A stretch of 64,000 bases of DNA from Pseudomonas fluorescens (GTDB lineage: Bacteria > Pseudomonadota > Gammaproteobacteria > Pseudomonadales > Pseudomonadaceae): positions 3,597,001-3,661,000 of the forward strand of contig NZ_CP015637.1 in NCBI RefSeq assembly GCF_001708445.1, in the 5' to 3' direction. Position 1 is the stretch's first letter. Every line of letters begins with the position of its first letter. Below are positions 8,561 to 17,712 of the stretch, one piece after another. The notes under the pieces were generated by a model. That model did no database searches, was not told where the DNA came from, and saw only the letters and a list, made by a program, of their open reading frames with translations. The position numbers and the translations under genes are program-made.

Positions 8561-9016
8561 TTATACGAAGTCGGGATTTTCCAGCCGGTGCTTGAGCTGG
8601 TCCAGCGCGATCGTGGACAGCTCGATCATGCGTTCATGCAAGCTCGCCAGTTGCAACTCCGTCTCATAGGTCAACACGCGCTTGAACAGCGTGCCGCCGT
8701 TATAGGGTTGCAAGACGTAGTGTAGGGAGCCGTCGACAGCCAGGGAGGTGAACACGGTCTTGAACTCCCCAGGCTTGTGCGCGATCTGCACGCGATAACT
8801 CATGGGAACCCGTACACCCAGCAGGTCGATGACCTCGGTGAAACGCGCGCCGGCGGGGAGTGAGCCGCTGGTGCCGGTCTCGGCACCAAGGGAGGTGGGG
8901 TGCCATTCGTGCCATCGATCCGGTTGGGTCACATAGTCATAGACGGCGTCGATAGGGGCCTGGATAAAACGTTCCTGACTGATCCGCTCCAGGCGAATCG
9001 ACTGCTCAGCGCGCAT
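8561..9016 (-). CDS. SRPBCC (START/polyketide cyclase-like) family protein
   Basis: 151-aa cytoplasmic protein with the helix-grip SRPBCC fold. The N-terminal strand SQERFIQAPIDAVYDYVTQPDRWHEWHP is the usual entry to the fold, followed by a curved sheet and a long C-terminal helix from about residue 120. These domains bind hydrophobic ligands, and the ligand here is unknown. The ATG at 9016 is chosen because a strong AGGAGGTG ribosome site lies 6 nt upstream; an ATG 87 bp further upstream has no such site. Single gene, not obviously part of an operon. Confidence 0.82.
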   Translation of the reverse strand: MRAEQSIRLERISQERFIQAPIDAVYDYVTQPDRWHEWHPTSLGAETGTSGSLPAGARFTEVIDLLGVRVPMSYRVQIAHKPGEFKTVFTSLAVDGSLHYVLQPYNGGTLFKRVLTYETELQLASLHERMIELSTIALDQLKHRLENPDFV

Positions 9017-9106
9017 GGCACACCTCCTGTGTGGCGAAACTATGCACCGTGAGCTGTCAGAATAGTCCCACTCCCGCGTATTGCACGGGAGTGTTTCATC
9101 CATTTA

Positions 9107-11101
9107 TCAGCGCACCTTGAATCGGCTCATCAACGCAATCACCCGACCGTTCGCATCCAGCAGGCTTTGTGTATTGGTTTCAGTGGCATGGCCGCTTTGT
9201 ACCAGCTCTTCGACCATATGTCGGATCTGCACCATGCTGCGGTTGATCTCTTCGGTCACTGCGCTCTGTTGCTCGGCGGCCGTGGCGATCTGGGTACTGA
9301 GGTTGTTGATATGGCTGACCGAGCCAGCCATCTCATCCAGGCCGCTGTTCACCCGTGCGGTAGCGTCCGCCGCCGACTGGCAGCTGGCCTGGGTGTTTTC
9401 CATGGCCGCCACGGACGAACTCACGCCCGTGGTCAGGCGCGCGAGCATCTCATTGATCTGCGAGGTGCTGGCCTGGGTCCGCGCCGCCAGCGCACGCACT
9501 TCGTCCGCCACCACCGCAAACCCACGGCCTTGCTCGCCGGCACGCGCGGCTTCGATCGCCGCGTTGAGTGCCAGCAGGTTGGTCTGGCCGGCAATCGCGC
9601 CAATGACCCCGAGGGTTTCAGTGATGCGCGCGGCGTCCTGGCGCATGTTTTCCACGGTGTGGGTGGCACTGGCGACTTCACCGATCAACGCACTGACGCT
9701 GGTAGAGGCTTCACCCACGACCACACGGGAGCGGTCGGCGTGCTCATTGGCGCGCTGGGTGAATGCAGCGGTTTCGGCGGCGTTGTGCGCCACCGTGTCG
9801 GCGGTGGAGCTCATTTCGGTGATCGCGGTGACGGTCTGGTCGGTCTCCGAGGCATGCCGCACCAGGATACTGTTGGTCTGCGCCGAGGTTTGCTGCAATT
9901 GCGCCAGGCCAGACGACATGGCCCCGGTGGCCAGGGTCACTTCGCCGATCATGTTTTGCAGGTAGACGATAAAGCGGTTGACCGAGTGGCCGATGGCGCC
10001 GAGTTCGTCTTCGGCGCGGATGGTGATGCGTCGCGTGAGGTCGGCGTCGCCGGCGGAGAGTGCGTCGATGTTGCTTTTCAGCGTTTTCATGCGCTGGACC
10101 AACTGGCGAATCGCATAGGCCGCCAGCAGCACCAGCAGCAGTACCATGGGAATTTGCAGCAGCGCCAGGGTGCCGAGCACGTCATCGCGCTGGGCGGTGA
10201 TCAGCGAGGTGGGCAGGGCGGTCGCGAGGAACCATGGCGTGCCTTCGATCGGGCGCATGTAGAAGGTGCTGGCCACGCCCTGGTTGTCGAACTCGCTGCG
10301 TTGCAACTTCTGGTCACGCTGGCCAAGGGCTTTGCTGATCATGGCGGCGAACGCCGAGGTGCCGCTCAGTTCGCTGATGTTCTTCAGCACCACCGGGCTG
10401 TTGATACGTGTGCTGTTGCTGATGATCTTGCCGTCGCCTTCGACGATCAGCATTTGCCCGCCGATGTCTTTTTCCTTGCTCGCCACCAGGTCGTTGAAGA
10501 AACCCAGGGTCACGTCGATAGTGGCAACGCCATACGCCGCGCCATCACGCTGGATGGCCATGGCGCAGTTGGTGCGCGGCTCCTGGCTGGCGTCGTCCTT
10601 GTAGGCCGCGGCCCAGGCACATTGCCCGCGTGGCGCGGCGAGGCCGCCCTTGTACCAGCTCTGGTCGTAGTAGTTGGGCGCCGGGTCGCTGTTCCAGAAG
10701 GTGTTCACGGCCAGCTTGCCCGACGCATCACGGTGCCAGAAGGTGCTGTGCTTGTTGCGCCCGGGCGTGCGCTGGTTGGGCAGCGGCCAGATACCACCGC
10801 CGAACACTTTCAGCTCGCCATACTGGTCCACCAGGCCTGGCAGGACCTTGTCGATGGCATCGCTGTCGAGCAGGGGGATGGTTTGGGTGATGGTGCGTTG
10901 CTGGGCCTGGACTTTGTTCAACTCGCCCTGGATCTGTACCGCAACCTCGGCGATGCGATTGAGTACGACCTGCTCTTCAGTCTGGCGCAGGGTGGGCGCG
11001 ACCAATTGGCCAATGCCCACGACGGTCAACACCAATAGCATCAGGACGAACAGCACCAGGAACACGGTGTAGCGAGCTTGGATAGAGCGCAGTGGGGGCA
11101 T
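9107..11101 (-). CDS. Methyl-accepting chemotaxis protein, dCache sensor type
   Basis: 664-aa transmembrane chemoreceptor that passes ligand signals to CheA/CheW. TM1 spans about residues 11-33. A periplasmic double-Cache sensor (about 40-305) contains the YYDQSWYKG motif typical of dCache_1 domains that bind amino acids or amines. TM2 is about 309-330, followed by HAMP (335-385) and the signalling hairpin with the nearly invariant tip [17 protein letters not shown]. The gene is monocistronic and on the minus strand. The ligand cannot be named from sequence. Confidence 0.92.
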   Translation of the reverse strand: MPPLRSIQARYTVFLVLFVLMLLVLTVVGIGQLVAPTLRQTEEQVVLNRIAEVAVQIQGELNKVQAQQRTITQTIPLLDSDAIDKVLPGLVDQYGELKVFGGGIWPLPNQRTPGRNKHSTFWHRDASGKLAVNTFWNSDPAPNYYDQSWYKGGLAAPRGQCAWAAAYKDDASQEPRTNCAMAIQRDGAAYGVATIDVTLGFFNDLVASKEKDIGGQMLIVEGDGKIISNSTRINSPVVLKNISELSGTSAFAAMISKALGQRDQKLQRSEFDNQGVASTFYMRPIEGTPWFLATALPTSLITAQRDDVLGTLALLQIPMVLLLVLLAAYAIRQLVQRMKTLKSNIDALSAGDADLTRRITIRAEDELGAIGHSVNRFIVYLQNMIGEVTLATGAMSSGLAQLQQTSAQTNSILVRHASETDQTVTAITEMSSTADTVAHNAAETAAFTQRANEHADRSRVVVGEASTSVSALIGEVASATHTVENMRQDAARITETLGVIGAIAGQTNLLALNAAIEAARAGEQGRGFAVVADEVRALAARTQASTSQINEMLARLTTGVSSSVAAMENTQASCQSAADATARVNSGLDEMAGSVSHINNLSTQIATAAEQQSAVTEEINRSMVQIRHMVEELVQSGHATETNTQSLLDANGRVIALMSRFKVR

Positions 11102-11207
11102 GGGGGTCGTCCTTACGAAGCGTTTATTGTCGACGCGGCTTTGTTAGAGCTTCGTAGGGCTATCGGCTTGGCGCGCAATAGCTTTAGGTACGAGGGTGCA
11201 AGGAAGT

Positions 11208-11233
11208 GGGAGCCCCTTGATAAAGGGGCTCCC
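11208..11233 (-). terminator. Hairpin downstream of the aldo/keto reductase gene
   Basis: Perfect 11-bp stem GGGAGCCCCTT / AAGGGGCTCCC around a GATA loop, 13 bp past the stop of the minus-strand reductase gene. No strong T-run follows, so efficiency is uncertain. Confidence 0.55.
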
Positions 11234-11245
11234 TGGCAGGGCTCG

Positions 11246-12241
11246 TCAGATATCCAGCATTGCCATGACTTCCTTGGGGTAGCGCAGGCCAGCTGTGGCG
11301 TCGGCAGGGAAGATGGCGTCCAACGCCGCCAGTTCGGCCGGGGTGAGGGTGATCGATACAGCCGCTACGTTCTGTTCCAGGTACCTGCGCTGCTTGGTCC
11401 CGGGGATTGGGATGATGAAGTCACCTTGCGCGAGCACCCAGGCCAAAGCCAATTGCCCGGCGGTGACGCCTTTGTCAGCCGCCAGGCGTTGTACCTGTTT
11501 CACCAGTTGCAGGTTTTTCGCAAAGTTATCGCCCTGGAAACGTGGGCTGAGACGGCGATAGTCATCGGCGCCGAAATCGTTCGGGCTTTGCAGGGCGCCG
11601 GTGAGAAAGCCCCGGCCCAACGGACTGTAGGGCACGAAGGCAATGCCCAGGCGTTGGCAGGCGGCCAGGCAGCCGTTGTCTTCCTGGTCGCGGCTCCACA
11701 AGGAATATTCGCTTTGCAGCGCGCTGATCGGGTGCACCTTGTGGGCGCGTTCCAAGGTGGCGGCGGACGCTTCGCTCAGGCCCAGGTAACGCACCTTGCC
11801 TTGCTTGACCAGTTCGGCCATGGCGCCGACGGTTTCTTCGATGGCGACCTCAGGGTCAATGCGGTGCTGGTAATACAGGTCCAGTGTCTCTATGCTCAGC
11901 CGCCGCAACGTGCCGTCGATGGCCTCGCGGATGTACTCGGGACGCCCATTGACGCCGCGCCGCGCCGGGTTCGCCGGGTCGCGCACGATGCCGAATTTGC
12001 TCGCCAGGAACACTTGCTCGCGTTTGCCGGCAATCGCCTGGCCGATCAGTTGTTCATTGGTGTGCGGGCCGTACATGTCGGCGGTGTCGAGGAAGTTGAC
12101 CCCCAGTTCCAGCGCGCGATGCAGGGTGGCCGTGGCCTCGGTGGTATCGGTGTCGGGGGTGTAGAAGTCGGTCATGCCCATGCAGCCGAGGCCGATGGCG
12201 GAAACACGTGGGCCGTTTTTACCGAGTTGACGAGTGTGCAT
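11246..12241 (-). CDS. Aldo/keto reductase (AKR13-like)
   Basis: 331-aa NADPH-dependent aldo/keto reductase with an (alpha/beta)8 barrel. Features in order: start [20 protein letters not shown], the catalytic Asp/Tyr motif in FLDTADMYG with Lys in FLASKFG, His in YYQHRID, and the cofactor-binding IPIPGTKQ near residue 280. The ATG at 12241 has AGGAG 8 nt upstream. It is divergent from a LysR gene at 12359, so that regulator is the natural candidate to control it. The substrate is unknown; this clade commonly reduces small aldehydes or methylglyoxal-like compounds. Confidence 0.9.
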   Translation of the reverse strand: MHTRQLGKNGPRVSAIGLGCMGMTDFYTPDTDTTEATATLHRALELGVNFLDTADMYGPHTNEQLIGQAIAGKREQVFLASKFGIVRDPANPARRGVNGRPEYIREAIDGTLRRLSIETLDLYYQHRIDPEVAIEETVGAMAELVKQGKVRYLGLSEASAATLERAHKVHPISALQSEYSLWSRDQEDNGCLAACQRLGIAFVPYSPLGRGFLTGALQSPNDFGADDYRRLSPRFQGDNFAKNLQLVKQVQRLAADKGVTAGQLALAWVLAQGDFIIPIPGTKQRRYLEQNVAAVSITLTPAELAALDAIFPADATAGLRYPKEVMAMLDI

Positions 12242-12358
12242 GGGTGCAGCTCCTGTTGAGGTAGGCGCCTATTGTTACCCTCGACAAAACCGGGATAAAC
12301 CGGCTAAAAGCACTATCACTATTCGTAAAATCTAAATAATCCATAGAGGTGGCGAGAT

Positions 12359-13219
12359 TTGGACCGTTTCAACGCAATGCGCGTGTTTACCCGGATTGTC
12401 GAGTTGGGCGGGTTCGCCAAGGCGGCCGACAGCCTGCAACTGCCACGCGCGTCGGTGACGATCCTGATCAAGCAACTGGAAGCACACCTGGGCGTGCAGT
12501 TGTTGCAGCGCACGACGCGTCAGGTCAGTCCGACCCTGGATGGCACGGCGTATTACCAGCGTTGCGTGCAATTGCTGACAGACCTGGAGGAAACCGAAGC
12601 GGTGTTTTCTACCCGCAGCCAGAACCCGCGCGGCACCCTGAGCATTGATATGCCGTCGGGTATCGGGCGCCTTATCGTGATCCCCGCGTTGCCGACGTTC
12701 ACCTCGCGTTACCCGCAGATTGAACTGGAGATCAGCCTTAATGACCGCCCGGTGGACCTGATCCGTGAAGGTGTGGATTGCGTGCTGCGCGGTGGCCCGG
12801 CCCTGGACGAATCACTGGTGGCCAGGCCGCTGGCAATGATGGACCAACTGACCTTGGCCAGCCCCGGGTACCTGGAGCGTATGGGGGTGCCCCAAACCCT
12901 GGACGACCTGGCCCGGCATCAGATGGTTGAGTATGTGTCCAGCGCCAGCGGCAAACGCTTCGGGCTGGAATTCGCATTAGCGAACGAGTTGCGGAGCGTC
13001 AACCTGGCCAAGACTGTCGCGGTGAACAGTTCAGACGGCTATTTCTCTGCTTGCGAAGCCGGATACGGGTTGATCCAGGCCCCCCATTATCATGCGATGC
13101 AGCAACTGGCCCGGGGGACGCTGGTGGAAGTGCTGCCACACCTGCCAGTCCCGACAATGGCCCTGACGGCGCTGTACCCGCCGCACCGCCAGTTATCACG
13201 GCGGGTGCGGGGGTTGTAG
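12359..13219 (+). CDS. LysR-family regulator, C-terminus cut by a REP element, TTG start
   Basis: 286-aa LysR-type transcription factor. The winged-helix DNA-binding region covers about residues 1-60 (start MDRFNAMRVFTRIVE) and the effector domain about 90-286. The only start that gives the family N-terminus is TTG at 12359, with AGAGGTGG upstream. The stop TAG at 13217 lies inside the first bases of a REP element, and the protein ends at RQLSRRVRGL, where relatives usually continue for some 10-15 residues. The tail has probably been trimmed by the REP insertion. It is divergent from the aldo/keto reductase gene, its likely target. Confidence 0.85.
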   Translation: MDRFNAMRVFTRIVELGGFAKAADSLQLPRASVTILIKQLEAHLGVQLLQRTTRQVSPTLDGTAYYQRCVQLLTDLEETEAVFSTRSQNPRGTLSIDMPSGIGRLIVIPALPTFTSRYPQIELEISLNDRPVDLIREGVDCVLRGGPALDESLVARPLAMMDQLTLASPGYLERMGVPQTLDDLARHQMVEYVSSASGKRFGLEFALANELRSVNLAKTVAVNSSDGYFSACEAGYGLIQAPHYHAMQQLARGTLVEVLPHLPVPTMALTALYPPHRQLSRRVRGL

Positions 13220-13314
13220 GAGCGAGCTTGCTCGCGAAGAACTCACAGGCGCCGCGTTCATTCAGGCAACACGCGTTATCGTTGACGTTTTTCGCGAGCA
13301 AGCTCGCTCCTACA
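13215..13314. repeat. REP pair, class B (TGTAGGAGCGAGC type)
   Basis: TGTAGGAGCGAGCTTGCTCG opens the element and its inverted partner CGAGCAAGCTCGCTCCTACA closes it at 13314. The element supplies the stop codon of the preceding LysR gene. Confidence 0.85.
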
Positions 13315-13434
13315 GAAGGCAATGTACGCTTAACTGAATGTCATTAGAGCAAGACCGCTCGCCACAAAAGTCCACTCGCTTTGCACGCTGAATCACAGAT
13401 TTAGCGCCCCACACAAGCTTGATCACCGCTCACA

Positions 13435-14172
13435 TCACACCGTGAGCGGCACCGCAATCAACAGGATCGCCGTGCCATGGGTCAATATCGCCGCCAACAC
13501 GCCGTAACGCATGCGCACCAACGCACAGGCCAGCCCTTCGATCAGAGTAAACAGCAACACCGGCCAGCCCAACTGAGTGACGCTCAGGGCCAGGAATGCA
13601 TGGCAGGCCGCAAAGGCCACGCCACTGATCAAGGCCGCCCGTAATGGCGTCAGTTGCTGCTCGAGATACCCCTGCAAATAACCGCGAAACAGCACTTCTT
13701 CCAAGGCGTTGGCGCCATAAGCCAACACCACCATGCCCGGCAGCCATACCCAGTAGCCAGGGATCCCATGCGCCTCGATGCCCTGATACAGCCGCAACGG
13801 CACTCCGATCAGGCAGCCCACGACAAGCCCCACCGCAAGGCCCAGCGCCCGATGCCCCCTGGACCAGACAACCCACCGCGACCATTCCGGCGCCATTTGG
13901 GCAAGCAGCGCAATCAGCAGCAGCGACAGACCACCCAGCGCCGCCAGCACAAACGTATTGGCCGTGAACGCAATCTGCACGGCGTCACTGAGCGCCCACA
14001 GCCCCAGCGGCGTCATGACATCGCGCATCAGCACAAAGGCCACCAGCAGAATCAGGATACGCATCGCCGGCAATGACCTGGGCGTCAGCACGAACCACAG
14101 GCCGAGCAGCAGCACGCCCGGCGCCACGTAAGCGGTGTAGTGGAGCAATACCGCCATACCTTGGGCGATCAT
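13435..14172 (-). CDS. CPBP-family intramembrane metalloprotease (Abi/CAAX type)
   Basis: 245-aa polytopic membrane protein with 7-8 hydrophobic helices. The active-site motif of the CPBP family is present: EEVLFRGYLQ (Glu-Glu-x3-Arg) near residue 155, and a downstream AACHAFLAL supplying a His. The family includes Rce1-like prenyl-protein proteases and bacterial self-immunity proteins. The substrate here is unknown. The start is either 14172 or the internal Met near 14157; neither has a strong ribosome site, so the start is uncertain. No bacteriocin gene is seen beside it. Confidence 0.8.
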   Translation of the reverse strand: MIAQGMAVLLHYTAYVAPGVLLLGLWFVLTPRSLPAMRILILLVAFVLMRDVMTPLGLWALSDAVQIAFTANTFVLAALGGLSLLLIALLAQMAPEWSRWVVWSRGHRALGLAVGLVVGCLIGVPLRLYQGIEAHGIPGYWVWLPGMVVLAYGANALEEVLFRGYLQGYLEQQLTPLRAALISGVAFAACHAFLALSVTQLGWPVLLFTLIEGLACALVRMRYGVLAAILTHGTAILLIAVPLTV

Positions 14173-14215
14173 CGGCGGTTCAATCGTGGGTGACGGCCGT
14201 CAGTTCGATCCATGG

Positions 14216-14428
14216 TCATGCCCCCTTGTGGCGACGCTGCCATTCATCCACGACATCGCCCAGGGTCTTAGGCTGCTCGTTGCGGATCCAGGCCATGAAC
14301 GGCCGATCGAACCTGAACCCAGGGCCGCAGTGTTCGAGCATGAAACGGCGCACGTTCTGAGTGTTTTTATAGCGTGGGGTGACGGGGGTGCTACGGGTGA
14401 TGGGGTCGCTGTGCCAATTGAAATCCAT
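14216..14428 (-). CDS. Small DUF6434-like protein
   Basis: 70-aa basic cytoplasmic protein. The sequence has the pattern FNWHSDPIT, YKNTQNVRRFM, and a C-terminal TLGDVVDEWQRRH helix, which matches the small family found alone or fused to SAP-like domains (DUF6434). The function is unknown, though DNA binding is sometimes assumed from the fusion partners. The start at 14428 fits the family; an in-frame extension of 23 codons upstream is Cys-rich and looks non-coding. It lies 43 bp upstream of the CPBP gene in the same direction. Confidence 0.65.
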   Translation of the reverse strand: MDFNWHSDPITRSTPVTPRYKNTQNVRRFMLEHCGPGFRFDRPFMAWIRNEQPKTLGDVVDEWQRRHKGA

Positions 14429-14529
14429 TTGCCTGTGCCTCTGATCCCTCGGGAGCACGCAGCATAGCGCCAAAATGCCACTGCGGGCGCCGCTCAACCG
14501 ACGCCCACAGTGGTTTTTTCAGCGCCCGG

Positions 14530-15624
14530 TCAGGCGAAACTGGCGTCTCGCGTGTTGACGAATAGCGCATAGATCGAATGGCTGCCGGCCATGAACAGGC
14601 GGTTGCCTTCGCGGCCGCCAAAGCACAGGTTGGGGCAACGCTCCGGCAACGAGATGTGCCCGATCGCCTTGCCCTGCGGGTTGAATACGCGCACGCCATC
14701 GAGCTTTTCCAGGTCAGCCTTGGGGTCGCCATTCCCACCCCAGCCACACCAGAGGTTGCCGCTCTCGTCGCACTTGATACCGTCCAGCGCGGCGTAATCC
14801 AGGCCTTCGATGTGTTTGCGGCGTGCGCCGAGGGTGCCGTCGGCGTTGACGTCGATCGCCCAGATCAGCCGGTTGGGCTTGGCCCGCCCCTCCACCACGT
14901 ACAGGGTCTTTTCATCCGGCGAAAAGCACAGCCCGTTCGGCCCATTGAGGTCCTCGATCACCCGTGTGACCTTGCCGCTTTCGCCGTCGATACGATAGAC
15001 CCCATGGGGCTGGGTGGGTGTGATCTTGTGCCCTTCGTAGTTGTTGCCGGTCTGGAATGGCGGGTCGCTGAACCACACCGAGCCATCGCGCTTGCACACG
15101 ATATCGTTGGGTGAGTTGAAAGGTTTGCCGTCATAACTGTCCGCCAGCACGGTAATGCTGCCGTTGTGCTCGGTGCGGGTGATACGCCGCCCCTCGCGGG
15201 AGGTGGTCGAGCCTTCGCACACCAGCAGCCGGCCCTGGCGATCCCGGCACATGCCGTTGGAGAAGTTGGCATTGTCGCGGTACACCGACAGGCTATCGGT
15301 CACTTCGTCCCAGCGCACGATGCGGTTGTTGGGAATATCGCTGAGCAGCAGGTAGCGGCCATCGCCGATCCAAACGGGCCCCTCGGCCCAGCGCAAACCG
15401 CTGGCAAGCCGTTCGACGCTGGCGTTGAACAGGCGCAACTCGAGGAAACTGTCGTCGAGCACCTTGATCAGTGGGTCGGGGTAACGCTGGCTCAACGGCT
15501 CCGCCGCTTGCGCTAACTCGGGCAGATTGCCCAACACAGCCACCGACGCCGAAACCGCCAGGGAGCGCTTGAGAAATACGCGGCGGCTGTGGTCGGTGCG
15601 GGCAGGCAAAGGGGGAAAATCCAT
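14530..15624 (-). CDS. SMP-30/gluconolactonase/LRE-family lactonase, Tat-exported
   Basis: 364-aa predicted exported lactonase with a six-bladed beta-propeller. The N-terminus carries a twin-arginine signal (SRRVFLKRS at about residues 13-21, hydrophobic stretch, cut near AQA-AEP). Propeller motifs visible include EGPVWIGDGRYLLLSDIPNNRI, with the metal-binding Glu, and FNSPNDIV with the Asn/Asp pair and later NGLCFSPDE. The enzyme probably hydrolyses a sugar lactone in the periplasm. The ATG at 15624 has GGAGA 7 nt upstream. The upstream region holds two sites of FadR-type GntR sequence, so the gene is probably inducible. Confidence 0.87.
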   Translation of the reverse strand: MDFPPLPARTDHSRRVFLKRSLAVSASVAVLGNLPELAQAAEPLSQRYPDPLIKVLDDSFLELRLFNASVERLASGLRWAEGPVWIGDGRYLLLSDIPNNRIVRWDEVTDSLSVYRDNANFSNGMCRDRQGRLLVCEGSTTSREGRRITRTEHNGSITVLADSYDGKPFNSPNDIVCKRDGSVWFSDPPFQTGNNYEGHKITPTQPHGVYRIDGESGKVTRVIEDLNGPNGLCFSPDEKTLYVVEGRAKPNRLIWAIDVNADGTLGARRKHIEGLDYAALDGIKCDESGNLWCGWGGNGDPKADLEKLDGVRVFNPQGKAIGHISLPERCPNLCFGGREGNRLFMAGSHSIYALFVNTRDASFA

Positions 15625-15680
15625 GGGTATCTCCGTTATTTTATTGTTAGACGGGACACTAGTTTTAACCTGTGATGAGA

Positions 15681-15691
15681 CATCGTACAAG
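15681..15691. promoter_or_regulatory. FadR-type GntR half/whole operator near the lactonase gene
   Basis: CATCGTACAAG, whose reverse complement CTTGTACGATG matches the TTGTACGAC core of the palindrome at 15778-15794. It lies 57 bp upstream of the lactonase ATG. Confidence 0.4.
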
Positions 15692-15777
15692 ATAGAAAAC
15701 CTCGCCAACCCTCCACAACCCAAGCCAATGCGCAAATTGTCTAAATTTTACTTTCCAAAAGCCCTGCGACTATTGCA

Positions 15778-15794
15778 ATGTTGTACGACAACAT
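15778..15794. promoter_or_regulatory. Perfect 17-bp palindrome, GntR-type operator candidate
   Basis: ATGTTGTACGACAACAT has 7-bp perfect arms around ACG. The TTGT-n3-ACAA core is the type bound by FadR-subfamily GntR repressors. It sits 52 bp upstream of the NTF2-like gene and between two divergent genes, so it could control either or both. Confidence 0.55.
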
Positions 15795-15845
15795 GACTAG
15801 CGACATGTTGCCCGTACACCTCCCCACAACAATAAGGAAACACCC

Positions 15846-16274
15846 ATGCAAAACGTCAAAGTGCTGATCGGTTTTCTCTGCCTGTTCAGCGGGTACGTGG
15901 CCGCTGCCCCTGCCGCCGACAAAGACGTCGCCCAAGCGGTCGACCACCTGACCCAGGCCATGCTGCATAAAGACCTCAAGCAGCTCCAGAGCCTGACCGC
16001 CGAGAACCTCACCTACGGCCACTCCAGCGGCAAGATCCAGAACAAGCAGGAGTTCATCGCCGATATCGAGACCGGTCGCAGTGGCTTCAAGACCCTGGAA
16101 ATGCAGAAGCAGACCATCACCTTGAGCGGCGATACCGCCCTGGTGCGCAACCACTTCTCGGCCCTGGCGGTGAACAGCGGTAAGGAAGTGCCGACCGAAA
16201 TCGAGAACTTCCAGATCTGGCAGAAGCAAAAAGGCCACTGGCTGCTGATCGGTCGCCAGGCGTTTAAATTCTGA
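15846..16274 (+). CDS. Exported NTF2-like (SnoaL/DUF4440) protein
   Basis: 142-aa protein with a signal peptide (MQNVKVLIGFLCLFSGYVAA, cleaved before APAAD) and a cone-shaped NTF2-like fold. Typical elements are the N-terminal helix AVDHLTQAMLHKDLKQLQSL, the segment YGHSSGKIQNKQEFIADI, and the closing strand WQKQKGHWLLIGRQAFKF. Such proteins are periplasmic binding proteins or isomerases, and no activity can be assigned. The ATG is preceded by AAGGAAA. It is divergent from the lactonase gene and shares the palindromic control region, which suggests a common metabolic theme. Confidence 0.82.
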   Translation: MQNVKVLIGFLCLFSGYVAAAPAADKDVAQAVDHLTQAMLHKDLKQLQSLTAENLTYGHSSGKIQNKQEFIADIETGRSGFKTLEMQKQTITLSGDTALVRNHFSALAVNSGKEVPTEIENFQIWQKQKGHWLLIGRQAFKF

Positions 16275-16297
16275 TGGCTAGCGGTGAGCCATCGGGC

Positions 16298-17638
16298 TCA
16301 CCACTGCACCACCTTGCGCACCTTCACCAACGCCTCGCGCAGCGTCGGCATGTCCACCGAACCCAAGGCCAGGCGCAATGCATGGGGCACGTGGACCGAA
16401 ACGGCGAAGGGCTCGGCGGTGGAGACGGAAATGCCGTCGCGCTGCAAGGTCATGGCCACTTGATCGGCGCGGGCCTCTTCCGCCAGGGGCAACCACAGGA
16501 AATACGATGACGGGTGGCTGGTGTAGGCCACCCCCTTCAGTACCTGCGCCGCCAAGGCTTGCCGCGCCCGCGCATCCTCGCGCTTTTGTGCTTCAAGTTG
16601 CGCCACCGTGCCATCCTCGAGCCAGGCAACCGCAATCGCACTCATCACCCCCGGCACGTTCCAAGTGGTAGCCATGATGGTGCGCTCCAGTGCCTTCACC
16701 CAATCCAGAGGGGCGGCGATAAACCCCACGCGCAGGCCGGTCGCGACACTTTTCGACAACCCGCCCACGTAGACCGTGCGCTCCGGCGCCAACCTCGCCA
16801 AGGGCAGCGGCACGTCCTCGGCGAGGAACGCGTAGGCCGCGTCCTCGATGATCATCAGGTTGTACTGACGGGCAATCGCCACCAACTGCTCGCGCTGCGC
16901 CAGGCTCATCACCCAGCCCAACGGGTTATGCAGGGTCGGCATGCTGTAAACCGCGCGCACCGGGCGTTTGCGACACAAACCTTGCAGGTGGTCCAGGTCC
17001 GGGCCGTGGGCCGTGACCGGGATGGCGACGATCTCCAGGTGCAGGGTCTCGGCCAGTACTTTGAACCCCGAATACGTCAAGGCGTCGACAGCGATCACAT
17101 CACCGGGCTTGAGCAAGGCCATCATCGTCACGGCCAACCCGTGCTGGGCACCGCTGACCACCAACACCTGTTCGGCCTCGACCGTCAGCCCTCGGTTCAA
17201 CAGATGCCGCGCGACGGCGGCGCGCTCATGCAGGCGACCGGCGTGGGGCTGGTAACGCAGCAGCGCTTCGAGGTCGCCGGACAGCGCCAACTGGCGCAAT
17301 GCGGTGCGCAGCAAGTCGGCCTGGCCCGGCAAGGACGGGTAGTTGAAATTCAGATCGAGCATGCCCGCCGCTACGTTCATCTGCCCGCTGCCCTGCCCCG
17401 GCGGCAGCGCGATTTCGCGCACAAAGGTGCCCCGGCCGGTCTCGCCACTGACCAGGCCCATGGCCTCCAGCTCGGCATATACCCGGCTGGCGGTGACCAG
17501 CGCCAGGCCATGCTCGGCGGCCAGTTGGCGGTGGGTCGGCAGCCGCGTGCCGGGTGGCATGCTGCCCGAGCGAATGGCCTCGGCGAAGCGATCGACCAAC
17601 GACTTGTAACGCGCGCGCGGCATAAGCGATGTATCCAT
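16298..17638 (-). CDS. MocR-like regulator (GntR wHTH fused to aminotransferase fold)
   Basis: 446-aa MocR/GntR-type protein. Residues about 10-75 form the winged helix (YKSLVDRFAEAIRSG, LPTHRQLAAEHGL). The rest is a class I aminotransferase-like domain with the PLP-lysine motif VGGLSKSVATGLRVGF near residue 300 and the D-A-x-x-Y/F loop in IEDAAYAFLAED. It probably senses a PLP adduct of an amine or amino acid. The start at 17638 (MDTSLMPRARYKSLV) is preferred over an upstream in-frame start. It is divergent from an EamA exporter gene 75 bp away, its likely target. Confidence 0.88.
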   Translation of the reverse strand: MDTSLMPRARYKSLVDRFAEAIRSGSMPPGTRLPTHRQLAAEHGLALVTASRVYAELEAMGLVSGETGRGTFVREIALPPGQGSGQMNVAAGMLDLNFNYPSLPGQADLLRTALRQLALSGDLEALLRYQPHAGRLHERAAVARHLLNRGLTVEAEQVLVVSGAQHGLAVTMMALLKPGDVIAVDALTYSGFKVLAETLHLEIVAIPVTAHGPDLDHLQGLCRKRPVRAVYSMPTLHNPLGWVMSLAQREQLVAIARQYNLMIIEDAAYAFLAEDVPLPLARLAPERTVYVGGLSKSVATGLRVGFIAAPLDWVKALERTIMATTWNVPGVMSAIAVAWLEDGTVAQLEAQKREDARARQALAAQVLKGVAYTSHPSSYFLWLPLAEEARADQVAMTLQRDGISVSTAEPFAVSVHVPHALRLALGSVDMPTLREALVKVRKVVQW

Positions 17639-17712
17639 GACAATTTTTTGATTGTCTTTATCTTCGACCCTAGGATGCCTCCCACGCAACTCATCCTTTT
17701 CGGACGCCTCTC

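Noticed and set aside
9167..11038. Long antisense frame over the chemoreceptor gene
   Set aside because: The minus-strand frame is a full, motif-complete MCP; the plus frame is compositional shadow.
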